Shown: in pieces, positions 44,533 through 56,719 of the stretch
Position numbering within the stretch: position 1 is the first letter of the stretch
Layout: every line of letters starts with the position of its first letter
Source: Orobanche coerulescens
Lineage: Eukaryota; Streptophyta; Magnoliopsida; Lamiales; Orobanchaceae
DNA length: 64,000 nucleotides
Direction of reading: 5' to 3'
Assembly: GCA_033398695.1 (NCBI GenBank)
Contig: CM065815.1
Span: 7,310,501 to 7,374,500, forward strand
Notes under the pieces: model-generated
The model's database searches: none
The model's input: the letters and a program-made list of their open reading frames with translations, nothing else
Told to the model about the DNA's origin: nothing
Program-made: the position numbers and the translations under genes

Positions 44533-47500
44533 CAACGGCGCAACTATATAGGGGCGGGGGGGGGGGGGGGCAAAATTTTTTTTGCGATGTAGGGGGTATA
44601 TAGTTTTTGTGTAGACAAATTTCGGTATATTCGGTTTCGACCCCCCATTTTAATTGTGAAATTTTTTTTATACATTAAGCAATAATATTGATCCATTACA
44701 TTTTACATAAGCCCATCTACCCAAACTAAAATCCATTACTTAGCCCATTAAAAAAAACCCGGAACAATAACAATTAACAAACCAATTAACCAAATCCCAA
44801 ACACTCCCCCTTCGACCCTCATCTCCTCCCACCTTCCTGGATCCTGCAGTCCCGCCGACCACCGCCCACGGCCGACCAGCCTCCGCCACGCCTGCTGCCG
44901 CCTGCAGCGGCCCTTCTGGTTTGTTGTCTTTAAATCTACTTGTCTTTTATTTAGGGATTTAGTAGAAATTAGGGATTTAGTAGAAATTAGGGATTTAAGT
45001 AGAAATTAAAAATTAGGTTTGAAAGTTCAATATGGCATCCTGGCAGAAATCGTGTACCACTAATATAAGTTCTTTGCAATTTATGTAGGTGTAGGACAGA
45101 TTTATAGATTGTGACTATGGTGAAGAATAAAACCATAACTTCATTTTTTAAAAGAAAGAATGAAGAACAACAATTAGAAGGAATTGATGATGAAATTCAA
45201 GAGAGTAAACGTCAAAAAGGTTCAACAAGCGAACCGGTTATTGGTCCGGATACTTGCAATGAACAACCTTCTGAAATTCCACAAGCTAACATCAATGAAG
45301 TGGATGTTAGTAGCCTAGAAATAGATCCTGCTAAACGAATTGAAATGTGGAAATATCCGGTTGCGGCACGTGAGCAAGTAAGGCTAGCATATATATCATT
45401 AGGAGTGTATCAACCTAAGCTTGAAGAGTATAAGCCTAGAGGTCCAAAGAATAATCTTCGTCGATTTAAATTTGCTTGGTTTGGTATGTTCCCTAATTGG
45501 TTAGAGTATTCTCCAACAACACACAAGGCTTATTGTTTTCTATGTTATTTGAATAAGGATAAACCAAATGAGCAAACTGGTCATAGTGCATTTACTTGTG
45601 AAGGATTTGACAATTAGAAAAAGTTAATGATGGGAATAATTGTCCTTTGTTTAAGCACATTAAATCTTTCAACACACAAAAAGGCATTTGTGTTTGCTAC
45701 TAATTTAGTGAATCAAGAAGCACACATTGAAAATTTCATAGAAAAATAAAGTGAAGAGCAAAAAAGGAAAAACCGTTTAAGATTGAAAGGCACAATTGAT
45801 GTAGTTAGTTGGTTAACATACCAAGCTTGTGCTTTACGAGGACATGATGAATCTTCCAATTCAAAGAATCAAGGTAACTTTCTTGAATTGCTAAAACTAT
45901 TAGCTTCTTATAATGATGAGTTTGCAAATGTTATTTTGGCAAATGCTCCTTGTAATTCCAAGTATACATCTTCCGATATCCAACAAGAAGTTCTTAGTAT
46001 TATGGCAAATAAAGTGAGAAAGTATATACGGGAAGAAGTGGGGGATTCATGGTTTTGTATCATGGTTGATGAGTCACGGGATGAATCCAAAAAAGAGCAA
46101 ATGGCCATAGTCTTAAGATTTGTTGATGCGAAAGGGGTGATACGGGAAAAGTTCTTGGATTTAGTTCATGTCACGGATACTGTTGCGGCGACTTTAAAGG
46201 CTAGTTTGTGGAATAGACTTTCGAATCACAACTTTGATACTGGAAAAATTCGTGGTCAAGGTTATGATGGTGCTAGCAATATGAGTGGGGAATGGAACGG
46301 CTTACAGGCACTCGTTCGGCAGTATAGTCCTTATGCATATTACGTTCATTGCTTTGCTCACAGGTTACTTACTTTTTTTATTGTTGTTTGTTCTTTTTTA
46401 GGTTTGACTAAAAATACTCATATGGAGTTGACATTTTTTTATCACAGGTTACAACTTGCCTTGGTTTGTGTCTCAAAGGAAGTTGATCCGGTACACCAGT
46501 TCTTTGAGTACTTAGCTTTTGTAATAAATGTGGTTTGTGCTTCTAGTAAGCGTCACGATGAGTTACAAAAGGCGAAGGCAATTGAGATTAAAAAATTACT
46601 GGAGTTGGGTGAAATCAAATCGGGAAAAGGACAAAACCAGGTCGGGACATTAAGAAGGGCCGGGGATACACGTTGGGGTTCCCATTCTAAATCCATTTGT
46701 AGTTTGCTTAACATGTTTGATGTCACCCAGGCTGTTCTCAAGGGAATAATGGACGACACTACTCGTAATATCCGTGCTCAACGTGGAGATGCTAGTATGG
46801 CTTATAGTTACTTGAAGTCATTTGAGTTTGTGTTTGTTCTTCACATGATGAAAGAGGTGATGCAAAAGACTGATACACTTTGTCAAGGATTACAAAAGAA
46901 ATCCCAAGACATCCTTAATGCAATGGATTTAGTTCCAGCCACAAAGGTTAGTCTAAATAATTTTAGAAACGATGGATGGGATTCTTTAATTGAGAAAGTT
47001 ATTTTTTTTATCAAAGACATGACATAGAGATGCCCGATATGAGTGCTCCATATAGATCTACCCGGTATCGGCCTCGTAAAAAAGATCTTCATGTTACATT
47101 AACATTTTTACCGAGTAGATTTGTTTATGGGGGCATTGGATAAGCAAATACATGAGTTGGATTGTAGATTCAGTGAGCAATCAATAGAGTTGTTATCTCT
47201 TGGTGCGACTTTATGTTCAAAAGAGATTAATATTGATCACATTGTTCTTCTTGTTGAGAAATATTATCCTACGGACTTTACTGAGCAGGAGAGAAATCAA
47301 TTACGTTGTCAATTGGAGACTTTTCAAGTTGAAAGGGTAAATAATGCCAAGTTAAGTGAGGTAGCAACTCTTTCTGATCTTTGCCAAACTCTTGTAGAAA
47401 TTGGAAAAAATAGCATGTACGATTTGGTTGAAAGAGTGTGTCGGCTACTCTTGACACTTTCGGTTTCGACTGCAACAACAGAGAGGGGATTTTCGGCAAT

Positions 47501-47894
47501 GAAGATATTCAAGAATCGCCTACGTAATAAGATGTCATATCAGAATCTAGCAAACAGTATGGTGATTTACATAGAAAAAGAAATTGCTAACAAGTTTGAT
47601 GCGGAGTCCATAATTGAAGAATTCAAGGCTCTTAAAGGTCGAAAGGCTGAACTCTAATTTCTTCAATGAATCGAACCAGGTACCAACCGTTTGTCTCCTT
47701 TTTAATGTTTAGTTGTCTTGGACAAATGTTTAGTTTTTTAGTGATTGGAACTTTTTTTTTATAATAATAGTATTTAATTTTTGACTCGATCCGAATCGAA
47801 TCACCGACCCGAACATATTACCCGAAAAATAGCGTTAGGGAAAAAAAAGTTTAAATCCCGAGTCTCCACTAAAAATTTTCTAGCTTCGCCACTG
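44533..47894 (+). mobile_element. hAT transposon (3.36 kb) with perfect 8-bp TSD
   Basis: Left end CAACGGCGCAACTATATAG, right end the inverse of CAGTGGCGAAGCTAGAAAAT; target duplication AATATGAC at 44525-44532 and 47895-47902 with no mismatch. A G-run lies at about 44556-44570. It encodes a broken transposase. Confidence 0.93.
45111..47657 (+). pseudogene. hAT transposase (zf-MYM/TTF-type with DUF4371), broken
   Basis: Begins MVKNKTITSFFKRKNEEQ, then the TTF-type zinc-finger region RFKFAWFGMFPNWLEYS and AYCFLCYLNKDK. A TAG replaces the usual tryptophan after GFDN (45615-45617) and a 1-base shift follows. The next segment (45783-47027) holds VSWLTYQACALRGHDES, WFCIMVDESRDESKKEQMAI and IRGQGYDGASNMSGEWNGLQ, the central region of this plant transposase group. 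About 46359-46446 reads as an intron (CACAG|GTTACT ... TCACAG|GTTACA) that restores HRLQLALV. More shifts lie at 47020-47120. The C-terminal hAT dimerisation domain is clear: STATTERGFSAMKIFKNRLR. It is not functional as it stands. Confidence 0.92.
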
Positions 47895-48131
47895 AATATG
47901 ACTCCGAAACTCTCATATAATAATTGGCACTTATCGACTGGTAAAAAAGAAAGTGACTAGCTGGATCTATAGCTTTTAAAATACTGCATATTCAATGATC
48001 AATTATTAATGCTCTTTATTTTTTTTCCTCAAGTTTGTTGAAATACTAAACCATGCATAATATCACTTCACATTCAAACCACACAGCCCCCACCCCCTCA
48101 GTTCACATCTTATCAGAAAACGACTCATTTA

Positions 48132-48452
48132 CGCTTTAGTTTCCGAATTTAATTTAACGAGAGAAAAGAAGGGAAATAGATGGAAATGAGAAGAAAGAAA
48201 AAATAGTTGGTATTCCTGAGTTTTTTTATGAAAAGAAACGGAAAGAAATGGAAGGAAAACTTTCCCTCCTAACTTTCCTTCCGATTTGGAAGGATTCGGA
48301 TAGAAAAGAACAAAATGGTTAATTTTCCTTTCACTTCCTTCCAACTCGAGAACACAAAATACAATTTCCTTTCATTTTTCTTTCTCTTCTTTTCTCTCCT
48401 AACTTTCTTTTCCTTTCTTTTCTTTCCTTTACTAAAACTCGAGAACTAAACG
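48132..48452. mobile_element. Harbinger/Tourist-like MITE (321 bp)
   Basis: Flanked by TTA on both sides (48129-48131, 48453-48455). The ends cgctttagtttccga and ctcgagaactaaacg are inverted partners, and the interior is rich in ggaaagaaa/tttctttcc inverted blocks. This is a common plant MITE layout. Confidence 0.75.
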
Positions 48453-48455
48453 TTA

Positions 48456-49504
48456 ATTCAATGTGATATCCAAACACAAGAGCCTGCTAAAGATTTAATC
48501 TCAAAAACATTTTTACTTCAGAGTATGTGTGATTTTTATTTTAAAACTAACTATATATCCTAATTTTAATTAATCTAAAAAATGTTTAACTCAGGAGTGT
48601 GGGTAATACTCAATTCTATTTAAAAATAGTCTTGCTACCCATATAATGCACAATACATTTTATCCACAGTCAATTAAATATACGTCTTGAGCGTTAGAAC
48701 ATCCATCTTGTTTGTATATAACCTCAAAAACATCTAGAAATCATAAATAACAAGCAACGTAATATCGTCCATATAGATATAGAACTGCACAACACTACAA
48801 TTGTAATACGGTTTGTATGCAATTACGTTCGGTAAAATCACCCAAAATATCTATAAAATTACATTAATAATTAGTAGTTAGTGCTTAGTATCCTGATTTT
48901 TCAAGGGACTTCACATTAGTCAACTTGACTTTATTATCATGGGAAGATCGTACTGACTTGATGTTCACGACTTGATGTTGGACGTGATGGTGGTTGTATA
49001 GATCAAATGAGTGTCATTACTGTATACTAATATTGGCAAATATGTATTCGTGGAGACTAGCTCATGTCTAGGCGGTAGGCATTTATTTAAGCGGTACTAG
49101 AAATTCTAAACTGAGATATTATAGATTATCTTATACCTATATTAGGGTTTTAAAATTTAATATATGATTGATTATATGCATGTTGAAATGTTTAGATATT
49201 GAATGAAATATTTAACATATATATTATTATATATACTAAGACTGCTTAGTCCAATTGATCCCCAACTACTTCTTGATTAATCCTCTTGACGCTAGGCGTG
49301 AGCAATCCAAACGCCTAGCGCCTAGCGTATTTTAGAACTTTCCCCGATTTCAAGTGGGACGAATGGGATAAATAATATTTAATAATCTCATTTAAGTTCG
49401 TAAAAACTCGTGAGTCACCAATATAGATAATGAGCCTAGGTCAAATTCTATATAGTTGGTCTTTGTTCAGTCTATTACAGGCCTAGACGGAGACGTCGTT
49501 CTCC
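48456..49504. other. AT-rich spacer
   Basis: No gene seen. Around 49060-49335 ctaggcgg and cgcctagcgcctagcg motifs recur in both orientations, suggesting a small decayed TIR element without identifiable ends. Confidence 0.45.
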
Positions 49505-49852
49505 ATTATTGAAGTATGGGTTCCATCTCAAAATAATTGAAAATGGAAAGGAGTGACTCATCATATTTATATTTTAAAGACAAGATTTGTAATTACTCGA
49601 CGTGGGATTAATGCTTCAACAAGTCCCTCATATGTAACCGGACTCAAGACTTACAACATGCTCTCTTTTGGGGTGGTGCAGAGCTAGATAATCGTGGATC
49701 ATGGAACTCACACGTGTAGAGAGTTTGTTTCGATACCATGTTAGAATATAATGTTCCATCTCAAAATCAATTAATAAAGAAGAGTGACACATAATTTTTA
49801 TATATTGAATGCATGAATTGTAATTACCCGGTATTGTATTAATGTTTCAACA
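49505..49852 (-). mobile_element. TRIM retrotransposon
   Basis: Two short direct repeats (about 49505-49621 and 49739-49852) share ttccatctcaaaat, attgtaattac-type sequence and attaatg.ttcaaca. On the minus strand the right repeat is followed by TGGTATCGAAACAAACTC, an iMet-type PBS. The internal part is about 117 bp and non-coding. Confidence 0.75.
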
Positions 49853-50018
49853 CAATTAATATAATTCTTACAGTTTAAACAGTATTTTTTATAAATTTTA
49901 TGAAATTACTTAATTTTTATGTTAACTAAGTTTCCAGATTGGATCCCTTTTTTTGTTTCTTATAAGAAAGCCTATTGATCTATTATTTTCAAAAGATACA
50001 AACAAATATCATCCCTTG

Positions 50019-50194
50019 TGTTAAAGGAATAATAGCCATTGTGTGCCTAAGTATGTTAGTTTACGAGCTTTCCTAGTTAGGGTTTGGCTAAGGCCTGTTT
50101 GTATGTATTTCTCCCTATTTAAAGGGATGTCATCAATGGAATAATACAACAATCTTTTGCCCTACTTTCTGTTTCGGTTATTTTCCCTTCAACA
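50019..50194 (+). repeat. Copia short LTR (176 bp)
   Basis: Begins TGTTAAAGGAATAATAGCC and ends cccttcaaca, with tatttaaag near the middle as a possible promoter element. Confidence 0.78.
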
Positions 50195-50207
50195 CGTTAT
50201 CAGCACG
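50195..50207 (+). other. Primer binding site, short-LTR Copia
   Basis: CGTTATCAGCACG right after the LTR, a PBS often seen in plant Copia elements. Confidence 0.78.
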
Positions 50208-51389
50208 TAGTTCCCAACTGAGCGAACAGAAAAATCCCTCCCGATTTTCTGAAAAATTCCAAAAAAAAAAAAACGAAAATTTTTTCTGCAGAAAACCCTA
50301 GCCGCCACCCCCCGTCGCCACCGCCTGCTGCACAGAAATCGCGGCAGAACCCCGATCGACCACCAGTCATCTTCTTCCCCAACCGACACCGCCATCTTCC
50401 CCCGGAACCCTAGCGGCCTGCATCCCCCCCGGAACCCGACCAGTCGCCTTCCCGCAAGAACAGGTCCGCCGATTTACTGACTCGGCCGCGCGAATCGCGA
50501 TCCCTTCCTCCCCATCCGACGCCGCACTGCACTCGCCAAGAAAGAAATCGCCGCCTCCAACCACCGCGACCCGAACCCGATCGCCCAAAGATCGGCCTCG
50601 TCTCCGACTTGCTCGACAGCCGCATCTTGTCCGCCGCCAACCCCGCTCCGACTCGACCCTGGGCCTGACGATGCCTCCGCTCGACCCGTCTGCAGCCTTC
50701 GGCCCGCCCGACTGACCAGCCCGGTTGTCCAGCCCGACCCGTGCCTGCAGTCCAGCACTCGGCCCGCGATCCAGACCCGGTTGCTGACTCGGCCCGACCC
50801 GCCAGCAGTCCCGTTTTTTTCAGTCCAGATTTTCTGCTCCTATTCACGAAACAAAGTACACAAATACGAACCCTACTATCTGCAATGTGCGAATTTATAT
50901 GTTTTTAATTACTATTGATTGCATATTTATACTCTGCAATTTATTTATGCTTAATTAAACCAAAAGCATGATGCATTCATAATTTTAATTAAATTAAAAT
51001 AAATTGCTTAAGCAACTTGAATTAAATTAAATCACGTTGAATTAATAATTATTGTGGCATAAGACACCTCTTTGACTGCATAATACGTGTATAGATATAT
51101 CCCTAGGATTATGTGATTATATCTATAAATATACATATATTTGCATGCATTTATAGATATGACATGCAATTAGGCTTCATTTCAGTAGACTTTAGAGGAC
51201 TTATTTCTACTGCCTATATCATATTGAACCATGATAAAGTAATATCATTGGTAATCCTCAAAAGCATCGAAAGTAATTTTGACCATATCTTGGTTCCAAA
51301 AAATAATAACGCTCCCATTATTGAATATTTTATCATGGAAAGTACTCATGGTAAACTGTGAAAAATCATTTCCCCTTTTCTTGTATCAA
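50208..51389 (+). other. Leader of the short-LTR Copia
   Basis: GC-rich and C-rich to about 50860, then AT-rich. Open frames on the minus strand in the GC-rich part (50367-50847) have no recognisable domain and are attributed to composition. Confidence 0.6.
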
Positions 51390-52330
51390 AATAGTTGATC
51401 CAACTCGTCTCAAATTTGATATCTTGGACTCAAAAGAGCTTGAGTACCATAGATGTGTCTCCTACGTCGAGACCACATTTGTTGCTAAGGACTATAGTGC
51501 CACAATCTTTGATACCGCAGGCGATGCACCGTCTGACAAAATCAAAGTTAGTGCATTAATGTATTTTAGGCGACATATCAAACCCAGCTTGAGATGGAAA
51601 TATCTACAGTTGAAATCTCCAAAGAACTGTGGGATGCCCTTAAGGGCCAATTTTGGAACATATGTACTTTGCTCCCAAAACTGACTGTGCAGTGGAATGA
51701 AATCCACTTGCTTGAATATAAACGGATCAACGATTTCAATAAAGATATTCTCCGCCTCAAGGCATGCCTAAATTTCTGTGGGAAGGACATCACAGAAGAT
51801 GACATGATCCATAAAGCTTCTTCCACCTTCCCTACTTCCGCTCATATACTAACGAACCAGTATAGGCTGGAGTATGATAATAAAAGCATCACTACCTTCA
51901 GTAAGCTAATCAACCTACTGCAAGTAGCTGAGAGGCATAACGAAGTATTAGTGAGCAGTAATGTCAGATCGTTTGGGACAAAAAATTTCCCAAGGCCAAT
52001 TATGGCAAAGTGAAAGATGGAAACTACCCCAATGAATAGGGGACTGGACATGATAGGCTTCGTGGTCAAGGACGTGGGGATTCTTCAAATATAATGCGAA
52101 GACTTGGTGCTCCCGGCTCTACTAGCTAAGAGAACCAAAAAGCACCTACCCATCCTATCGCCTCTAAGGCTCGAGTTGACAATAAACCGTGCTATCATTG
52201 TGGAGATGCTGGACATGGTACAAGAACTGCCATGCAAGCAAGCAAGCCGCATCTCACTACAAGAAATATAGAGAGTCCAAAGAAAGGAGAACTCACCATA
52301 TGGAAGAATATGATCTAGACAAGTCCCCTT
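51390..52330 (+). pseudogene. Copia gag with zinc-knuckle remnant
   Basis: Reads DPTRLKFDILDSKELEYHRC and MYFRRHIKPSLRWKYLQLKS, then a 1-base loss at about 51630, then ELWDALKGQF, LEYKRINDFNKDILRLKACL and SKLINLLQVAERHNEVLVSS. A CX2CX4HX4C zinc knuckle is split by another 1-base shift: CYHCGDAGH, then WYKNC in the next frame at about 52190-52240, followed by KQAASHYKKY. This is a plant Copia gag; no protease follows. Confidence 0.82.
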
Positions 52331-52510
52331 ATGTCAATTTTCACAGTCACCAATCGTCGAATTGAGTATACGAGCCACACTCTATAGACTGAATCTTAGT
52401 ATTATGTTTACTTTCTCGTTTACATTTGGTATAGTTGCCTCAAGACGACTGTGTTGGTGTTTTCTTTTCAATAATGGTGTGATGCAATGTTATTTCACGA
52501 ACAAGATATT

Positions 52511-54052
52511 TGATAGGACAAAAATAGTGTGCTAAAATCATTGTTAATTATAAGGTTTTAATGAATTTTATGTTGGCATACTTGGTTATTTTCCATATAT
52601 TTATATTTTGGGTGCAATTTACTTCACTTGGCAATTTGTTGTTTAATTTAGGTGTTTGATGGAGTTTTTAAGCTTAAGGAATAATTTGGATCATCAAACG
52701 GACCAAGCCAAGGTGATTTGGGCTTAAATGAAGAAAATATCGTGCGACACTGGGTGGCCCAGTGTCTGTTCGCTGACCCAGTGTTAGTCATGTTACGAAA
52801 ATAATCTTACTTTGGGCCCAAGAAACGACTCAAAAATCGCCCAATCAGTTCCACAAGGCAATAAATCGGTCCATATGCTGGAAAAAGAAATTGGAATAGA
52901 TTTGGGAAGAAAGACTCCAAGGAAATTAAAACTCAAGAAGGAAGGAGTCCCAATTAAAGAAGGAAACTAAGAGATAAGGAATAATTATAAAAGGAGAGGA
53001 GGGCTGGAATTAATTGGAGACCTTGGAGCAGCAAATTCACGACTGAAGGAGAAGAATACACGGCTAGAGCATAAGAAAATACAAGGGACGACCGAACCGA
53101 TTTTTCACCGGAGCAACCGAGCCGATTCCGACGTGCGAAGAAGAAGACTCTACCGTTTGAATTTCTTTCTTCTCATGTCTTTTATTAATTTGCTGTTTTC
53201 TAAAGCCAACATGTCCGGTTAATTTTCTATTCTAGTTCTTAGTGAAGTTTGAAACCGTATTTGAATTATTCATGTTTTAATCCCGCAGCATATTTTCAAC
53301 TCGAATTCTCTTGAATTACTTTTGTGTTATTGAATTCACGACTATGCCATTTAATTTCTTGATTTGGTTTGGCCAACTAGATTAGGAGTTTTATGTATTA
53401 TGCTAGAAATTGAGTTGTAATCCGTAATTGTTGCAATTTTAATTTTACAAGTAGCAAACAATTGATTTTTCCCAATTGGGTAACACAAAATCGAGATCCC
53501 TTAAGTCGAGCTTATGAACTTAATATCTTGCCTATTCCATTATTTTGGTTTTTAATGCATCTAGCGAGCGAGATTTGAAGAGCTTGTTTTGAATCCACCG
53601 TATAGATAGGTTCAATTAAAGAGCTTGTTTTAATTGAATAAACTTAAGAAATAATTGAGGTCAACAGAGCTTGTTGTTGGCTTCGGAATAGGAGTTTATG
53701 AGATTAGAGAAGAGACAAGCGCTGCATTGAAACTTGAAGTAATTCGAAACGGCGGATAACGGAGCTAAGGACTAAATTATTCTTTAATTGATATTTTCGT
53801 ATTTTATTTTGTTCATTTTAATTTAATTTATTTTACGCAATTTATTTTAGTTAAGGTTAGAAATCGAATTCCCCCTCCCCCCTCTCGTTTTTATTTTGTT
53901 TTAATTGCTAAAAGTATTTAAACCTTAGTTAGTCTAATTGATTTACCGTTCTCCGTGGGATCGACCCTTACTTACCGATACTACTAGTTAGTAGAAGTGA
54001 GCCAAGGAAAAATATAAATAAAAAATTTTGACGCGTCACGACATCGCGGTCA
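52511..54052 (+). repeat. Athila-type LTR, first copy (1.54 kb)
   Basis: Starts TGATAGGACAAAAATAGTG and ends cgcggtca. Contains the dyad CACTGGGTGGCCCAGTG at 52748-52764. Confidence 0.9.
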
Positions 54053-54058
54053 AAATTT

Positions 54059-54080
54059 TGGCGCCGTTGCCGGGGAACGG
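54059..54080 (+). other. Primer binding site, Athila/Tat type
   Basis: TGGCGCCGTTGCCGGGGA followed by acgg, seven bases past the LTR. The same site recurs after the second LTR (about 62843). Confidence 0.9.
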
Positions 54081-54131
54081 TGTTAAATTAATTTTAATTA
54101 TTTTGGGTTAAAAAACTTTCTGCAATTTCAA

Positions 54132-54148
54132 CACTGGGTGACCCAGTG
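54132..54148 (+). repeat. CACTGGG-N3-CCCAGTG dyad in the Athila-type leader
   Basis: CACTGGGTGACCCAGTG. The same dyad type occurs at 52748-52764 (LTR), 55700-55716 (gag frame), 61536-61552 and 62918-62934 (second copy, one mismatch each). Confidence 0.9.
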
Positions 54149-54210
54149 GCAGTTCTGAAAATTTATTTTAATTGTCAGTTGTGCACTAATCCGTTTTGTT
54201 TTAGTTTTGC

Positions 54211-56234
54211 ATGAATACAAGGTCGCGTGGAGATAAGAATTTACAATATTTTCCAGCAATCACCAAGCGAGATCGTGTTTTCAGGTGGGAAGCAAAAGAA
54301 GCCAAAGAAGCACTTAGGACTTTACCATTTTCCCTCGATACATCACCCAGCGAATCGAAGGACGAGTTTGGAGTCATGGCAAATAACGCTGAAAAGACGC
54401 TGAAGCAATTAGCCAACCCAGAGCTATCTCAACAACCACTATGCATCACGATCCCGGCTATTGACAACAACACCTTTGAACTAAAGTCGGGATTGATTCA
54501 CTTGCTACCTGCATTTCATGGTCTATCAGGAGAGGACCCGCACAAACATCTCAAGGAATTCCATGTCGTATGTTCAAGCATGAAGCCAAATGGTGTCACC
54601 GAAGAACAAATCAAGCTTAGAGCCTTCCCATTCTCCTTAAAAGATTCGGCTAAGGATTGGTTATTTTATTTACCATCGGCCACCATCACAACATGGAACG
54701 AGATGGAGATCTTATTTCTACAAAAATATTTTCCAGCCTCTCGAGCGGCCAATCTAAGGAAAGAAATATGTGGTGCAAGGCAAATGACCGGAGAGACGTT
54801 GCATGAATATTGGGAACGATTCAAACAGTTGGTATCTCGGTGCCCGCAACATCAAATTAGCGAGCAACTCCTGATTCAATATTTTTACGAAGGGCTTAAT
54901 CCAATGGAGCGAAACACGATAGATGCAGCAACTGGAGGGGCTCTAGTTGACAAAACTCCCACGGCCGCAAGGGCTCTCATATCCAACATGGCGGCCAATT
55001 CACAGCAATTTGGATGTCGCGATGCACCGATCAGGATGGTGAAAGAGATGCATGACTCGTCCCTTGAGGAAAAATTGAATGAGCTAACCACTTTTGTTAG
55101 AAAACTTGCTGTAGGTAATAGCACGCCGGTCGTACCCTGTCGTCTTTGCAAAACCACGGAGCATACAATGGAGAATTGTCGGATTTTGCTTGATGAAATC
55201 GAGGCACACGCCAATGCAATTGGAACCGAAAATTCCTATGGGCGAAAGAACGATCCGTACTCAAACACATACATCCAGGATGGAGGGATCACCCTAACTT
55301 CTGATGGAAAAACCAGCAAGAGGCGGCCCTACAAAATAGGGGACAATTCTACGAGCAGCCCACCGAAAATTCGACACAATCTTTGGAGGATATGATGAAC
55401 ACCCTCATGGCAAACACGATGAATCAGTTCCAACAAGGCATGAACCAGATCCAACAGGGCATGAATCAATTCCAGCATGACACTAAATCGAGTATCAAAA
55501 TTCTCGAAAATCAAATGAGTCAACTAGCCACCACGGTGAGCCGCTTGGAAAACCAAAATACTGGGAAATTGCCATCCCAACCTGAGCCGAACCTAAGAAA
55601 CGTGAGTGCTGTAACTCTAAAGAGTGGGAAGCAGCTTAAGAATCCTAAGGAGGTGGAGGAAGCTGAAAACGAGGAGGAAAAATCCACTGAACAGATCAAC
55701 ACTGGGACACCCAGTGCAGAATCAGCACTCAGAATCACGACAAACAAGGTAAATCCGTCCAAAACTGCTCCTTTTGAGACTAACGAGTTACCTTTTCCAT
55801 CTAGGGTCAAAAAGGCAGTAATCGTGAATAAATAGAAGCAAATTATAGATGTATTCCGAAAGGTTGAGATCAACATTCCCTTACTCGACGCAGTTCAACA
55901 AATTCCAAAATACGCAAAGATCCTTAAAGACTTATGCACCAACAAACAGAGGTTAAAAGGGAACGGGAAGGTGGTGATGGGAGAAAATGTGTCCGCTGTA
56001 TTCCAAAAGAAATTGCCACAAAAATGGGAAGATCCAGAGCTTCAAAGAGAATTACAGCCAATATATGAGAAATTATATGGAAAAAGCGAACCAGAGTTAG
56101 CCTTCGATGAGCATCTTAATGGAGGAAAGTTTTCAATAAACACTCCGAGAACGTTTGGTGTGGTTCAAGAAGACGAGTCATCAGTCGTACATTTATTGAG
56201 ACCCATACCAAAACCTCCTTGGTGTGTTCACTAA
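54211..56234 (+). pseudogene. Athila/Tat-type gag fused to a short polyprotein tail
   Basis: The first frame (54211 to about 55320) starts MNTRSRGDKNLQYFPAIT and holds the capsid-type gag: LLPAFHGLSGEDPHKHLKEF, LRAFPFSLKDSAKDWLFYLP, FLQKYFPASRAANLRKEI and LLIQYFYEGLNPMERNTIDA. A CX2CX4HX4C knuckle follows, CRLCKTTEHTMENC. A frameshift at about 55320 leads to the second frame with a coiled-coil-like run (MNQFQQGMNQIQQGMNQF), a TAG at 55833-55835, then INIPLLDAVQQIPKYAKIL and MGENVSAVFQKKLPQK, normally the gag-protease linker. Instead of protease it runs into ELQPIYEKLYGKSEPELAFD and stops at 56234. Pol appears to have been deleted between linker and tail. Confidence 0.88.
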
Positions 56235-56719
56235 AAAGGGAAGTTTTTCGTCGAGCCAACGACGTAAAAAAAAAGCGCTTGTTGGGAGGCAACCCAATTT
56301 TTTTTACTTCTTTTATTTTTTTAGTCCAATTTTCTTTTTATTATTTATTTTTTCTGCTAATTATATTTTAGGTAAGTGGTAATCTATTTCTTGCATCTCG
56401 TATTTTATTTCTACATTTCTTTATTTTTTATTTTCTTATGCTATCCCTTTTATTTTTTTTCTATTATATTACTTCCCTTATTTTTATTCCCTTCCTTCTC
56501 TCTTTTTCTTTTTCTCTCTCTCCGTTTCTCTCTTTCTCTGTATCTTCTTTTTACTCTGCAACCCCTAACTTCTCCATCTCTCTTTTCAGTCGACATCAGC
56601 CCCAAGCGCCGCCCGTTCGAGATCGCCGTCAAGATGTTGAAGCTAATGCGACGGAGGTGCTCAAGAAACATGGGATGGAGGACCGAACCGAGTACCTGTA
56701 AGCCCTTCTCCCCCATTAT
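56235..56719 (+). other. Athila-type post-gag region
   Basis: Holds cgtcgagccaacgacgtaaa and gcgcttgttgggaggcaacc, conserved in Athila/Tat elements, then a T-rich stretch. No gene recognised. Confidence 0.7.

Larger units (their letters stand above)
50019..52510 (+). mobile_element. Copia element with short LTR, 3' part lost
   Basis: A 176-bp LTR (50019-50194, TGTTAAAGG to TTCAACA), then CGTTATCAGCACG as PBS, a GC-rich leader (50208-50860) and a gag pseudogene. No pol and no 3' LTR are present; the Athila-type LTR begins at 52511. Confidence 0.8.

Noticed and set aside
50367..50847. Up to 145-aa minus-strand frames
   Set aside because: Opposite strand of a C-rich Copia leader; G/R/A-rich composition, no domain.
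52748..52764. CACTGGG dyad as a transcription terminator
   Set aside because: No U-run follows, and rho-independent terminators do not apply to plant nuclear genes.
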